64,000 nt of DNA. Origin: Congzhengia minquanensis. Its GTDB lineage: Bacteria > Bacillota > Clostridia > UBA1381 > UBA9506. The stretch is taken from contig NZ_JACRSU010000005.1 of NCBI RefSeq assembly GCF_014384785.1, forward strand, positions 124,001 to 188,000, in the 5' to 3' direction. The position numbers and the translations under genes are program-made. Positions 1 through 7,284 of the stretch are shown piece after piece (position 1 is the first letter of the stretch; every line of letters starts with the position of its first letter). Under the pieces are notes generated by a model. It had not been told where the DNA came from. It worked only from the letters and a program-made list of their open reading frames with translations, and ran no database searches.

Positions 1-1006
1 TGGCAATGCCCATCATGGGGCCGCCCATAATAATTTTGTGCGGGTCTTTTATAAATCCGCCTGCCGCGTCTGTCAGCCTGCGGAACGGTGTTCCGATTCT
101 TGCATAAATGTTAGACGGGGTTTTCACCGCATCTCCCGCCACCGTAACAATCCGCCTGTGCAGGGCAATCCCCTGGCTTAACGCGCGGTAGATTTCCGCC
201 ACCGTTCCGATGTTGATGACAATACAGCCCACATCCATAGGCAGAGCGCCCATGGGAACTTCTTTTCCGGTGACGGCGTTGATAATTTGCTTTTCTGAGC
301 CCTGGGGATATTTTTGTTTCAGCTCTAACACGTTTACACCAGGCGTTGCGCCTGCCTTTTCGCGCATCTTTGCAATGGCGTCTTTTGCATTGTCCTCAAT
401 TCCGATAAAACACTCGTTTAAATCAAGCAGGCGCATAAGGTATTTTAAACCGCCCATTACGTCGTCCGGCATTTCCAGCATAACACGCCTGTCCGACGTT
501 AAATAGGGTTCGCACTCCGCCCCGTTTACAATGAGATGTGTAATTTTTTTATCCGGCGGAGGGGATAGCTTCACATGGGTGGGAAATCCTGCGCCGCCCA
601 TGCCCACAATGCCCGCCTCGCGAATTATGCGCCGCATTTCTTCCGGCGACATATTGTCGGGGTTTTTGTTCGTTAACGGCTCCGCCGGGGTATCCTGCCC
701 GTCGTTTTCAATCACAATTGTGGGCACCTTGGTGTTGGTGTGGTTTAAGTAAAGGCCAATGTCCTTCACGCGGCCGGAAACCGACGCGTGGAGCGGCGCA
801 GACATGTAGCTTTTCGTGTCTGCTATCTTCTGCATTCTCAAAACCGTGTCCCCCACCTTAACGGTTGGCGTCAGGGGCGCGCCAATGTGCTGCCCCAGCG
901 GGAAATATAAAAGTTCGGGCGGCTTAAGCTCCATCAGCGGCATTCTTTCTGTTCCAGACTTGTTGCCAGCCGGATGGATTCCGCCCGAAAAGGTTAATTG
1001 CTTCAT
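1..1006 (-). CDS. rnfC: Electron transport complex subunit RnfC (partial, C-terminus off the window)
   Basis: RnfC is the NADH/FMN-binding subunit of the membrane Rnf complex, which couples ferredoxin:NAD+ oxidoreduction to ion pumping. About 335 N-terminal residues are visible, read leftwards off the window edge. The protein opens MKQLTFSGGIHPAGNK, has the biotinyl-like 'SAPLHASVSG' hairpin near residue 75, and the 'GMGGAGFPTHVK' nucleotide-binding stretch near residue 135, followed by 'INGAECEPY'-type sequence (here VNGAECEPY); these are hallmarks of RnfC. The ATG at 1006 follows an AAGGAAG Shine-Dalgarno. In Clostridia rnfC is normally the first gene of rnfCDGEAB, so the rest of the operon should lie to the left (inference). 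The 3' cysteine-cluster region is not visible. Confidence 0.93.
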   Translation of the reverse strand, partial: MKQLTFSGGIHPAGNKSGTERMPLMELKPPELLYFPLGQHIGAPLTPTVKVGDTVLRMQKIADTKSYMSAPLHASVSGRVKDIGLYLNHTNTKVPTIVIENDGQDTPAEPLTNKNPDNMSPEEMRRIIREAGIVGMGGAGFPTHVKLSPPPDKKITHLIVNGAECEPYLTSDRRVMLEMPDDVMGGLKYLMRLLDLNECFIGIEDNAKDAIAKMREKAGATPGVNVLELKQKYPQGSEKQIINAVTGKEVPMGALPMDVGCIVINIGTVAEIYRALSQGIALHRRIVTVAGDAVKTPSNIYARIGTPFRRLTDAAGGFIKDPHKIIMGGPMMGIA

Positions 1007-1162
1007 TCCGTTACTTCCTTTCCGCAGCTTTCATGTATCATTGCTAAATTCCTTTTTCATCATACCATAATCCTATGCAAAAATCAAATAAAAAAGCCAA
1101 ACTTTTTCACTTTTTCTGTTTCTTTATTTTGAAACAAAAATTGTTAAAAATTCGACAAGTTA

Positions 1163-1194
1163 TAAAAAAAGCGGGGATTCTGCTCCCCGCTTTT
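1163..1194 (-). terminator. Intrinsic terminator of the metal-efflux operon
   Basis: A GC-rich hairpin (AGCGGGGA / TCCCCGCT arms with a short TTCTGC-like loop) lies directly after the ATPase stop codon. Read on the minus strand it is followed by a run of T residues. The remaining bases between here and the rnfC start (1007-1162) are AT-rich and show no gene. Confidence 0.8.
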
Positions 1195-1196
1195 CC

Positions 1197-3035
1197 TTAA
1201 AGCTTTGTAAGCCGTTTATTCATAATCCGCATGGCGTTTAAAATGGCGATTACCGCCACGCCCACATCTGCAAATACCGCTGCCCACATGTTGGCAAATC
1301 CAAAAGCGCTTAAAATTAATACCGCAAATTTTACGCCGATTGCCAGTACCACATTTTGTTTTACAATTGCCACCGTTTTGCCCGCAAGCTTTATGGCGGC
1401 GGGAATTTTCATTAAATTATCGTCGGTTAAAACAATGTCTGAGGCTTCTATGGCGGCGTCTGACCCCAGTGCCCCCATGGAGATGGCAACATCTGCCATG
1501 GCCAGCACCGGCGCGTCGTTAATGCCGTCGCCTACAAAAATCACCTTGCCGTTTGTTTCCGATATTATTTTGCTCATCAAGGCAACTTTATCCTGGGGTA
1601 ATAGCTCAGCATGATATTCTGAAATGCCAATTTCTTCTGCTGCGGCTTTTGCGGCGTTTTCCCGGTCGCCGGTAAGCATTACCGTTTTGTGAATTCCTAA
1701 GTCGTTTAACCGCTGAATCAGTTCTTTTGCGTTGTCCTTCACTTTGTCTGCAACCGCAATGCTGCCTAAGAACTGCCCGTCTTGAGCAACGTAAATTACC
1801 GTTCCCACAGCGCTGCTTTCTTTATATTCAATTTTATATTCTTCCATTAACTTTTTGTTTCCGGCTAAAACCTGTTTGCCGTTGATTTTAGCCGAAACGC
1901 CCCTGCCCGCCAGTTCTGCCACGTCCTCTGCCTGCAAAAGTTCACCTGCATAGGCCTCTTTCACAGCGGCAGACACCGGGTGGTTTGAAAAGCTTTCGGC
2001 AGATGCCGCAATTTTTAACAACGCCTCCTTTTGGGTGACCTCAGGGTTCACTTCGGTGACAAAAAAACCGCCGGACGTAAGGGTACCGGTTTTGTCAAAC
2101 ACAATGGCACGGCATTTTTTTAATGCTTCCAGATAGTTTGAGCCCTTAATTAATATCCCCATGGAGGATGCACGGCCCAGTCCGCCGAAAAAGGACAGCG
2201 GCACAGAGATAACCAGTGCGCAGGGACAAGATACCACCAAAAAGGTGAGCGCGCGCGCAAGCCACATGGTGAAGCCGCCGCCAAGTACCGGCGGCACAAT
2301 TGCTAAAAGCACGGCGCAGGCCACAACCACAGGGGTATAGATAACTGCAAACCGGTGAATGAAGCTTTCATATTGGCTCTTCCGTTCACTGGTTGCTTCC
2401 ACCAGCTCTAAAATCTTGGAAACCGCCGAGTTTTGAAACTCACACAGGGCGCGGGCCTTTAAAACGCCGTTTAAGTTTACACTGCCGCTGATGAGTTTGT
2501 CGCCCTCCCCAGCCGGGGCCAGGGCCGTTTCGCCTGTAATGGCCCTGGTGTCGATGTCAGATTGGCCCTCAATCACACAGCAATCCACAGGGATTTTTTC
2601 GCCCGGCTTTATTAAAATCATATCTCCGACCAAAACCTCCGACGGGTCAACACTGACAAATTCGCCCTCCCGCAGCACATTTGCATGCTCAGGGCAAATG
2701 TCCATTAAATCGGAAATAGACTTGCGGCTTTTGGAAACTGCAAGGCTTTGAAAAAGCTCTCCCACCTGGTAGAACATGATAACCGCGGCGCCCTCAGAAA
2801 ATTCGCCGATGCAGAACGCGCCAATGGTTGCAATGGACATTAAAAAGTTTTCGTCAAGCATATTGCCGCGGGCAATGTTCTTTGCCGCCCGCAGCACAAC
2901 CTCGCCGCCGCAAACGAAAAAGGCCAGCGCAGTGAGCGCAAATTTAACCGGTACGTTTTGAACGAACAGCGAGGGAATGAACAGTGCTAATGCTATAATT
3001 ATTTTGCCCAATAGACGTTTTTGTTTTTTCGTCAT
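1197..3035 (-). CDS. cadA: Heavy-metal (Zn/Cd/Pb-type) P1B ATPase
   Basis: Membrane pump that exports divalent soft metals using ATP. The 612-residue protein has the transmembrane metal motif SCPCAL, the phosphorylation site DKTGTLT, the HP motif in 'SNHPVSAAV' and the hinge GDGINDAP; the CPC motif with this layout is typical of ZntA/CadA pumps. It lacks the N-terminal HMA domain that many CadA proteins carry, but a free HMA protein is encoded just upstream. ATG 3035 is preferred because AAAGGAGAGG sits 9 bases before it; a TTG three codons earlier touches the ribosome site. It is the last gene of an operon with the HMA protein and the ArsR regulator. Exact metal specificity is inferred from family, not proven. 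Confidence 0.9.
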   Translation of the reverse strand: MTKKQKRLLGKIIIALALFIPSLFVQNVPVKFALTALAFFVCGGEVVLRAAKNIARGNMLDENFLMSIATIGAFCIGEFSEGAAVIMFYQVGELFQSLAVSKSRKSISDLMDICPEHANVLREGEFVSVDPSEVLVGDMILIKPGEKIPVDCCVIEGQSDIDTRAITGETALAPAGEGDKLISGSVNLNGVLKARALCEFQNSAVSKILELVEATSERKSQYESFIHRFAVIYTPVVVACAVLLAIVPPVLGGGFTMWLARALTFLVVSCPCALVISVPLSFFGGLGRASSMGILIKGSNYLEALKKCRAIVFDKTGTLTSGGFFVTEVNPEVTQKEALLKIAASAESFSNHPVSAAVKEAYAGELLQAEDVAELAGRGVSAKINGKQVLAGNKKLMEEYKIEYKESSAVGTVIYVAQDGQFLGSIAVADKVKDNAKELIQRLNDLGIHKTVMLTGDRENAAKAAAEEIGISEYHAELLPQDKVALMSKIISETNGKVIFVGDGINDAPVLAMADVAISMGALGSDAAIEASDIVLTDDNLMKIPAAIKLAGKTVAIVKQNVVLAIGVKFAVLILSAFGFANMWAAVFADVGVAVIAILNAMRIMNKRLTKL

Positions 3036-3058
3036 GCGCTGCAACCTCTCCTTTCCAT

Positions 3059-3280
3059 TTAAACGCCCTTGATGGTGCAGTCGGGCTCAATTTTAGAAAC
3101 CGCTTTCGCCGCTTTTTTCATAATGACAGAAAACGCTTCCTCGGGCGCCTCCACCGTTATGTTAGACTTTAAAAAATTGACTGTGGCTTTTTCCACCCCG
3201 TCAATTTTAGACACAGCGTCTTCAATTTTTGCCGCGCAGTGCGCGCAGTCTAAATCCTCTAAAAGAAATGTTTTTTTCAC
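3059..3280 (-). CDS. Free-standing HMA-domain metallochaperone-like protein
   Basis: A 73-residue heavy-metal-associated domain with the metal-binding loop written DLDCAHC (CxxC). It probably hands metal to, or regulates, the P-type ATPase that follows 24 bp downstream. A GTG start at 3280, preceded by GAAAGGGTGG, gives a clean domain beginning VKKTFLLEDLDC. An in-frame ATG at 3334 would overlap the upstream regulator gene and add 18 unrelated residues, so it is rejected. The split of pump and HMA domain into two genes is seen in a minority of CadA operons. Confidence 0.85.
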   Translation of the reverse strand: MKKTFLLEDLDCAHCAAKIEDAVSKIDGVEKATVNFLKSNITVEAPEEAFSVIMKKAAKAVSKIEPDCTIKGV

Positions 3281-3302
3281 AATTACCACCCTTTCACTTT
3301 TT

Positions 3303-3665
3303 TTATTCTTCAATATGCTCCATACCCATTCCAATAATGGTTCTCACGTGGTCGTCGGCCAGGGAATAAAACACCGTTTTGCCGTCCCGCCGATATTTCA
3401 CCAGGCTGGAGGTTTTCAGCACCCGAAGCTGGTGCGAAATGGCCGACATGCTCATGTTTAAAAGCTGTGCTATGTCGAACACGCACATTTCCGACTCGAA
3501 CAGCACATATAATATTTTAATTCTGGTGGTGTCGCCAAAAACCTTGTAAAGCTCCGCCAAATCGTAGAGCAGCTCCTCCTCCGGCATGTTGTTTTTCACC
3601 TTTTCCACCGTGTCGTTGTGCGCGTGCATAAAGTCTTGATTTTCCAGTTCCTTTTCATTTTCCAT
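3303..3665 (-). CDS. ArsR/SmtB-family metal-sensing repressor
   Basis: Winged-helix repressor of 120 residues that should release DNA on binding Zn/Cd and so switch on the efflux pump. The recognition helix region 'NMSMSAISHQLRVLK' and the wing 'YRRDGKTVFYSL' are typical. The C-terminal helix carries a D-x-H ... H-x-x-E arrangement (DDH then HIEE, ten residues between the histidines), which matches the alpha-5 zinc site of SmtB/CzrA. A Cys (MCVFD) at the alpha-3 region could form part of a CadC-like site. Start ATG 3665 follows GAGGTG with a 6-base gap; a GTG three codons upstream overlaps that site. First gene of the operon, so autoregulated. Confidence 0.9.
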   Translation of the reverse strand: MENEKELENQDFMHAHNDTVEKVKNNMPEEELLYDLAELYKVFGDTTRIKILYVLFESEMCVFDIAQLLNMSMSAISHQLRVLKTSSLVKYRRDGKTVFYSLADDHVRTIIGMGMEHIEE

Positions 3666-3682
3666 TTTTATCACCTCAACAC

Positions 3683-3698
3683 TTGCTCATTTGTTCAA
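3683..3698 (-). promoter_or_regulatory. Probable ArsR operator
   Basis: Imperfect dyad TTGnnCAnnTGnnCAA (16 bp) lying between the -10 box and the start codon of the regulator gene, i.e. over the expected transcript start. Position and symmetry suit an ArsR-family repressor; binding is inferred. Confidence 0.5.
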
Positions 3699-3703
3699 TT
3701 GTT

Positions 3704-3732
3704 ATTATATATGATATTCTATGATTTGTCAA
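3704..3732 (-). promoter_or_regulatory. Sigma-A promoter of metal-efflux operon
   Basis: Perfect consensus: TTGACA (3732-3727) and TATAAT (3709-3704) with a 17-bp spacer, reading leftwards into the ArsR gene. Confidence 0.88.
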
Positions 3733-3801
3733 GTATTTTATTTACTTTTTTTAGAATTTGTGATATATTTTTTTTAAATTATTCAAGAGGAGCGGTGAGA
3801 A

Positions 3802-5478
3802 ATGGAATTTTCAAACTTAAATAACAACGAATTTTGGAAAAAGGTGCGGGAGTGTGACGACTATCAGTTTTTGCGGGAGGAACTGACTGCGTTATATAAA
3901 AAAAACTGCACCGGCGAGCTTTCGCTTTTAACCTATTCAGACTACTGCATTTTTTTTGAAACGGGCAGCAGAAAAGAGTATGAAGAAGGGTATTTCCTGC
4001 GCCGCAGACGGCTGGACATTTTGGCGGTGCTGTGCAAAATCTATCCTGACAATGAACCATATTTTAAACAGTTAGAAAACACCATTTGGGCGGTTTTGGA
4101 CGAATATTCCTGGGCACTGCCTGCCCACGTTCCAGACAGAAACAGCTATGTGCCGGAGTTTATTGACCTGTTCGCAGCGGAAACGGGTTATTGCCTAAGT
4201 GAAATGAAATCCATGTTCTCCGGCCGGCTTTCTCCGCTAATGGTTAGCCGCATTACCTTTGAGCTTGACCGGCGGATTATAAAGTCCTTTTATGCCGGCC
4301 GGTATTGGTGGGAGTCGTTTCCAAACAACTGGGCGGCGGTGTGCGCCGGCAGCGTAGGCATTACGTTCCTGTATGAGCGGCCGGAGCTTTTTTACGCGGT
4401 TAAGCCGCGGATTGACGGGGCCATGAAGACGTTTCTTTCCAGCTACAAGTCCGACGGGGTGTGCCGCGAAGGGCTTGGTTACTGGAACTATGGGTTTGGA
4501 TATTTCTGCTACTATGCCGCCCACCTGCGGACATTTTCTGACGGAACAGATAATTTGCTTGCGCTTCCGCAGGTAAAAACCATTGCAAAATTTCAGCAAC
4601 AGATGTTTTTAAAGGGCAGCGTGACGGTAAGCTTTGCAGACGGCTCGGATAACAGCAGCTATATTCTGGGGCTGACACACTTTTTAAAAGCGGAATTCGG
4701 CGACGATTTTATCATTCCGAAAAAAGTAAATCACAGCATTTTAGACACCTGCGGCAGATGGGGAGCGTTTTCTTTTTCGTTCCTGTTTTACAACAAAAAA
4801 TTGATTTCAGGCGAAAGCGCAGGGTCGTGTTTATTTGCCGACTCTGCCTGGTTCACAATGCGAAACAAAACTTATGCCTTTGCCGCAAAAGGCGGCACCA
4901 ACGACGAGCCCCACAACCACAACGACCTGGGCAGCTTTATTCTTGCAGACGAAAGCGGCCAGCTTGTTTGCGACTTGGGCTGCGGGGAATATACCCGGCA
5001 ATATTTTGAGCCCGATACCCGGTATTCCATTTTGTGCAACTCTTCACTGGGTCACGGCGTTCCCATTATAGGCGGCGAAGCCCAGCGGGAAGGCGCAGAA
5101 TTTTTCGCCGCGCTTTGCAAAACGGAAAATGGAATTTGCATTGATTTGACACACGCCTATCAAACAGACGCAATCAAACACATAAAACGACGCTTTGGTT
5201 TTTCAGAAAACGCGGTTACGCTGAACGACGAATTTTCGTTTTACCGCCCTGTTCCCGTTACGGAACGGTTTGTTTCGAGGATCAAGCCGGAAATAACGGA
5301 AAACACGGTTCAAATCGGGAATTTGCGAATCACTGCTGAAACCGGCACGCCAACAGTTACAACACAGCGGCATCTTGAGCACGGAGGCGGCGGCAGTGCT
5401 ACGGTTTATCTCATCGACTTCGTACTTCCTCCGCAAACCGGCTTTATGTTTCAGGCAGAATTTGCGTTTTCATATTGA
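3802..5478 (+). CDS. Heparinase II/III-family protein
   Basis: 558-residue protein with the heparinase II/III-like C-terminal domain: the stretch 'GGTNDEPHNHNDLGSF' (near residue 370) matches the conserved substrate-binding signature of this fold, preceded by an alpha-helical toroid region rich in aromatic residues. Such proteins are polysaccharide lyases acting on uronic-acid-containing glycans. No signal peptide or membrane segment is visible, suggesting an intracellular oligosaccharide lyase. Start ATG 3802 follows AAGAGGAG. It is divergent from the metal-efflux operon and stands alone; no sugar transporter lies next to it, so the substrate is not indicated. The last visible protein at the right edge of the window (63770-64000) might belong to a similar class but cannot be shown. 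Confidence 0.82.
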   Translation: MEFSNLNNNEFWKKVRECDDYQFLREELTALYKKNCTGELSLLTYSDYCIFFETGSRKEYEEGYFLRRRRLDILAVLCKIYPDNEPYFKQLENTIWAVLDEYSWALPAHVPDRNSYVPEFIDLFAAETGYCLSEMKSMFSGRLSPLMVSRITFELDRRIIKSFYAGRYWWESFPNNWAAVCAGSVGITFLYERPELFYAVKPRIDGAMKTFLSSYKSDGVCREGLGYWNYGFGYFCYYAAHLRTFSDGTDNLLALPQVKTIAKFQQQMFLKGSVTVSFADGSDNSSYILGLTHFLKAEFGDDFIIPKKVNHSILDTCGRWGAFSFSFLFYNKKLISGESAGSCLFADSAWFTMRNKTYAFAAKGGTNDEPHNHNDLGSFILADESGQLVCDLGCGEYTRQYFEPDTRYSILCNSSLGHGVPIIGGEAQREGAEFFAALCKTENGICIDLTHAYQTDAIKHIKRRFGFSENAVTLNDEFSFYRPVPVTERFVSRIKPEITENTVQIGNLRITAETGTPTVTTQRHLEHGGGGSATVYLIDFVLPPQTGFMFQAEFAFSY

Positions 5479-5503
5479 CAACCAAAGGGTTATCTTGTAT
5501 AAT
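5475..5503 (+). promoter_or_regulatory. Sigma-A promoter of the ABC-F leader
   Basis: TTGACA (5475-5480), 17-bp spacer, TATAAT (5498-5503). The -35 box overlaps the stop codon of the heparinase-like gene, so the ABC-F gene has its own constitutive-strength promoter controlled downstream by the leader. Confidence 0.88.
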
Positions 5504-5534
5504 GAAACTATCAAAAACAGAAATGGGTGAAACA

Positions 5535-5546
5535 ATGCAGAACTAA
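5535..5546 (+). CDS. Candidate three-residue leader peptide (M-Q-N)
   Basis: ATG-CAG-AAC-TAA with a GGGTG ribosome site five bases upstream, about 30 bases after the predicted transcript start. Very short leader ORFs that stall or fail to release ribosomes under antibiotic are known upstream of ABC-F and other ribosome-resistance genes; its role here is inferred from position. Confidence 0.45.
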   Translation: MQN

Positions 5547-5569
5547 TCTAATTTTTCTATGTGACAAGG

Positions 5570-5694
5570 GCTTTGCAAAAGGGCAAAGCTTATGTTTGTT
5601 GCCGAAAGATTGGATTATGCCTGCGCCTTGCCCAAAAGGGGCTTTTTATCTGTGCATTTATCTGCTTTCGGCAATGCCGAAAGCAGATTTTTTG
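5570..5694 (+). promoter_or_regulatory. Attenuator-type leader of the ABC-F gene
   Basis: Three structures can be read. A hairpin GCTTTGC/GCAAAGC (5570-5589). A strong intrinsic terminator at 5660-5694: a 13-bp stem (ATCTGCTTTCGGC / GCCGAAAGCAGAT, loop AAT) followed by T6. An upstream strand TTGCCGAAAG (5599-5608) exactly complementary to CTTTCGGCAA (5665-5674), the left arm of the terminator, so it can act as an anti-terminator. This is the layout of ribosome-mediated attenuation. Confidence 0.75.
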
Positions 5695-5711
5695 TTAAAG
5701 GAGGATTGACA

Positions 5712-7241
5712 ATGCTGCAGATAAAAAATCTTACCATTACCCATAAAAAAGACCTGCGGGAGATCGTAAACGGATTTGCGTTTACCTTAAACCAGGGGGA
5801 TAAAGCTGTAATTATCGGTGAGGAGGGAAACGGGAAATCAACGCTGTTAAAGCTGATTTACGACGAACGTCTGGTATCCGATTATGCAGAATTTTCGGGA
5901 GAAATTATCAAAAATAATCTGGTGCTGGGCTATCTGGCCCAGGAACTGGAGACAGAGGAAAGCAGGAAAACGGTGTATGAATATCTGTGCTCCCTGCCGG
6001 CGTTTTTTGACCAAACGCCTAAGGAATTAGCAGACATCGCCTTTTTGCTGGGCTTAAAGCCTGCGTTCTTCTATTCAGACCAGAAAATTAACACCCTTTC
6101 CGGCGGTGAAACGGTAAAGCTTCAGCTGGCGAAAATTCTTATTTTAAAGCCGGACGTTTTACTGCTGGACGAACCCTCCAACGACATTGACATGGATACG
6201 CTGGCATGGCTGGAGCAGTTCATTTTAGAAAGCAAAATCCCGGTTCTGTTTGTGTCGCACGACGAAACGCTCATTGAGAGGACGGCAAACGCAGTCATTC
6301 ATATTGAGCAAATCCGGAGGAAAACCGTGTCTCGCTGGACTGTTGCAAAAACGTCCTACGCACAGTATATTGAGGAGCGAACGGCAAAGTTTTCTCATCA
6401 GGAGCAGGTGGCAAAAAAAGAACAAAGCGACTATGAAAAACAGCAGGAGCGGTTTTTAAAAATCCAGTCTAAGGTGGAGCATCAGCAAAACGCAATATCC
6501 CGCGGCGACCCCCACGGCGGCAGGCTTTTAAAAAAGAAAATGAAAGCGGTAAAATCGTTGGAACACCGCTTTTCAAAGGAGTATGAAAACAGAACAAAGC
6601 TTCCTGAGTCGGAGGAGGCAATTATGGCAAGCTTCAGCGAGCAGGCCTTTGTGCCGGGCGGAAAAACCGTTTTAGATTTTTCGTTAAACGAGCTGACGGC
6701 GGAAAAAGCAGTGCTTGCAAAAAATATTCGTCTGTTTGTTTCAGGAAACGAAAAGATTTGTATTACCGGAAAAAACGGCGCGGGAAAAACTACGCTGCTG
6801 AAAATAATAGCAGGTGAGCTTTTAGAACGCACCGACATTCAGGCCGCCTATATGCCCCAAAACTATGACGAGTTGCTTTGCGGCTCCCTCACTCCCGTTG
6901 CATTTTTGTGCAAAACCGGGGACAAAAACGAAATCACAAAGGTGCGGACGTTTCTTGGCAGTGTGAAGTTCACGGCAGACGAAATGAGCCACGCCACATC
7001 TGAGCTTTCCGGCGGGCAAAAGGCAAAGCTTTATTTTCTGAAAATGATTTTAGACGAAAATAACGTTTTAATTTTAGACGAGCCCACACGAAACTTTTCT
7101 CCCCTGTCAAACCCCGTCATTCGGGATATTTTAAAAGCCTTCCGCGGGGCAATTATCAGCGTCTCCCACGACAGAAAGTTTATCCGCGAGGTTTGCACCT
7201 CGGTATATGAACTGACGAAAGATGGGTTGGTAAAAAAATAA
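5712..7241 (+). CDS. ABC-F ATPase, probable ribosome-protection (antibiotic resistance type)
   Basis: 509-residue soluble protein with two ATP-binding cassettes and no membrane segments. Walker A motifs read GEEGNGKST and GKNGAGKTT, signatures LSGGETVK and LSGGQKAK, Walker B motifs LLLDEPSNDID and LILDEPTRNFS. The linker between cassettes is charged and helical with 'GDPHGGRLLKKKMKAVKSLEHR'-like sequence (about residues 258-280), the antibiotic-resistance-domain region of ABC-F proteins. Such proteins bind the ribosomal E site and displace drugs such as lincosamides, streptogramins A or pleuromutilins. ATG 5712 follows AAGGAGG; an in-frame ATG at 5592 lies inside the leader and is rejected. 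The attenuator leader supports drug induction. It does not match Lsa, Vga or Msr closely by memory, so the drug spectrum is open. Confidence 0.85.
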   Translation: MLQIKNLTITHKKDLREIVNGFAFTLNQGDKAVIIGEEGNGKSTLLKLIYDERLVSDYAEFSGEIIKNNLVLGYLAQELETEESRKTVYEYLCSLPAFFDQTPKELADIAFLLGLKPAFFYSDQKINTLSGGETVKLQLAKILILKPDVLLLDEPSNDIDMDTLAWLEQFILESKIPVLFVSHDETLIERTANAVIHIEQIRRKTVSRWTVAKTSYAQYIEERTAKFSHQEQVAKKEQSDYEKQQERFLKIQSKVEHQQNAISRGDPHGGRLLKKKMKAVKSLEHRFSKEYENRTKLPESEEAIMASFSEQAFVPGGKTVLDFSLNELTAEKAVLAKNIRLFVSGNEKICITGKNGAGKTTLLKIIAGELLERTDIQAAYMPQNYDELLCGSLTPVAFLCKTGDKNEITKVRTFLGSVKFTADEMSHATSELSGGQKAKLYFLKMILDENNVLILDEPTRNFSPLSNPVIRDILKAFRGAIISVSHDRKFIREVCTSVYELTKDGLVKK

Positions 7242-7243
7242 AA

Positions 7244-7280
7244 AAAGTCCCGCGCCAATCAAAATGAGGCGCGGGACTTT
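7244..7280. terminator. Bidirectional terminator between ABC-F and SGNH genes
   Basis: Perfect 13-bp stem AAAGTCCCGCGCC / GGCGCGGGACTTT with an 11-base loop. The T-run is strong on the minus strand, and short on the plus strand. Confidence 0.85.
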
Positions 7281-7284
7281 ACAA

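Noticed and set aside
1007-1162. Possible promoter of rnfC in the AT-rich gap
   Set aside because: Best box pair has a 19-bp spacer and poor matches; not strong enough to list.
5592-5711. N-terminal extension of the ABC-F ORF from ATG 5592
   Set aside because: It runs through the terminator hairpin, and ATG 5712 has an AAGGAGG site and the normal family start.
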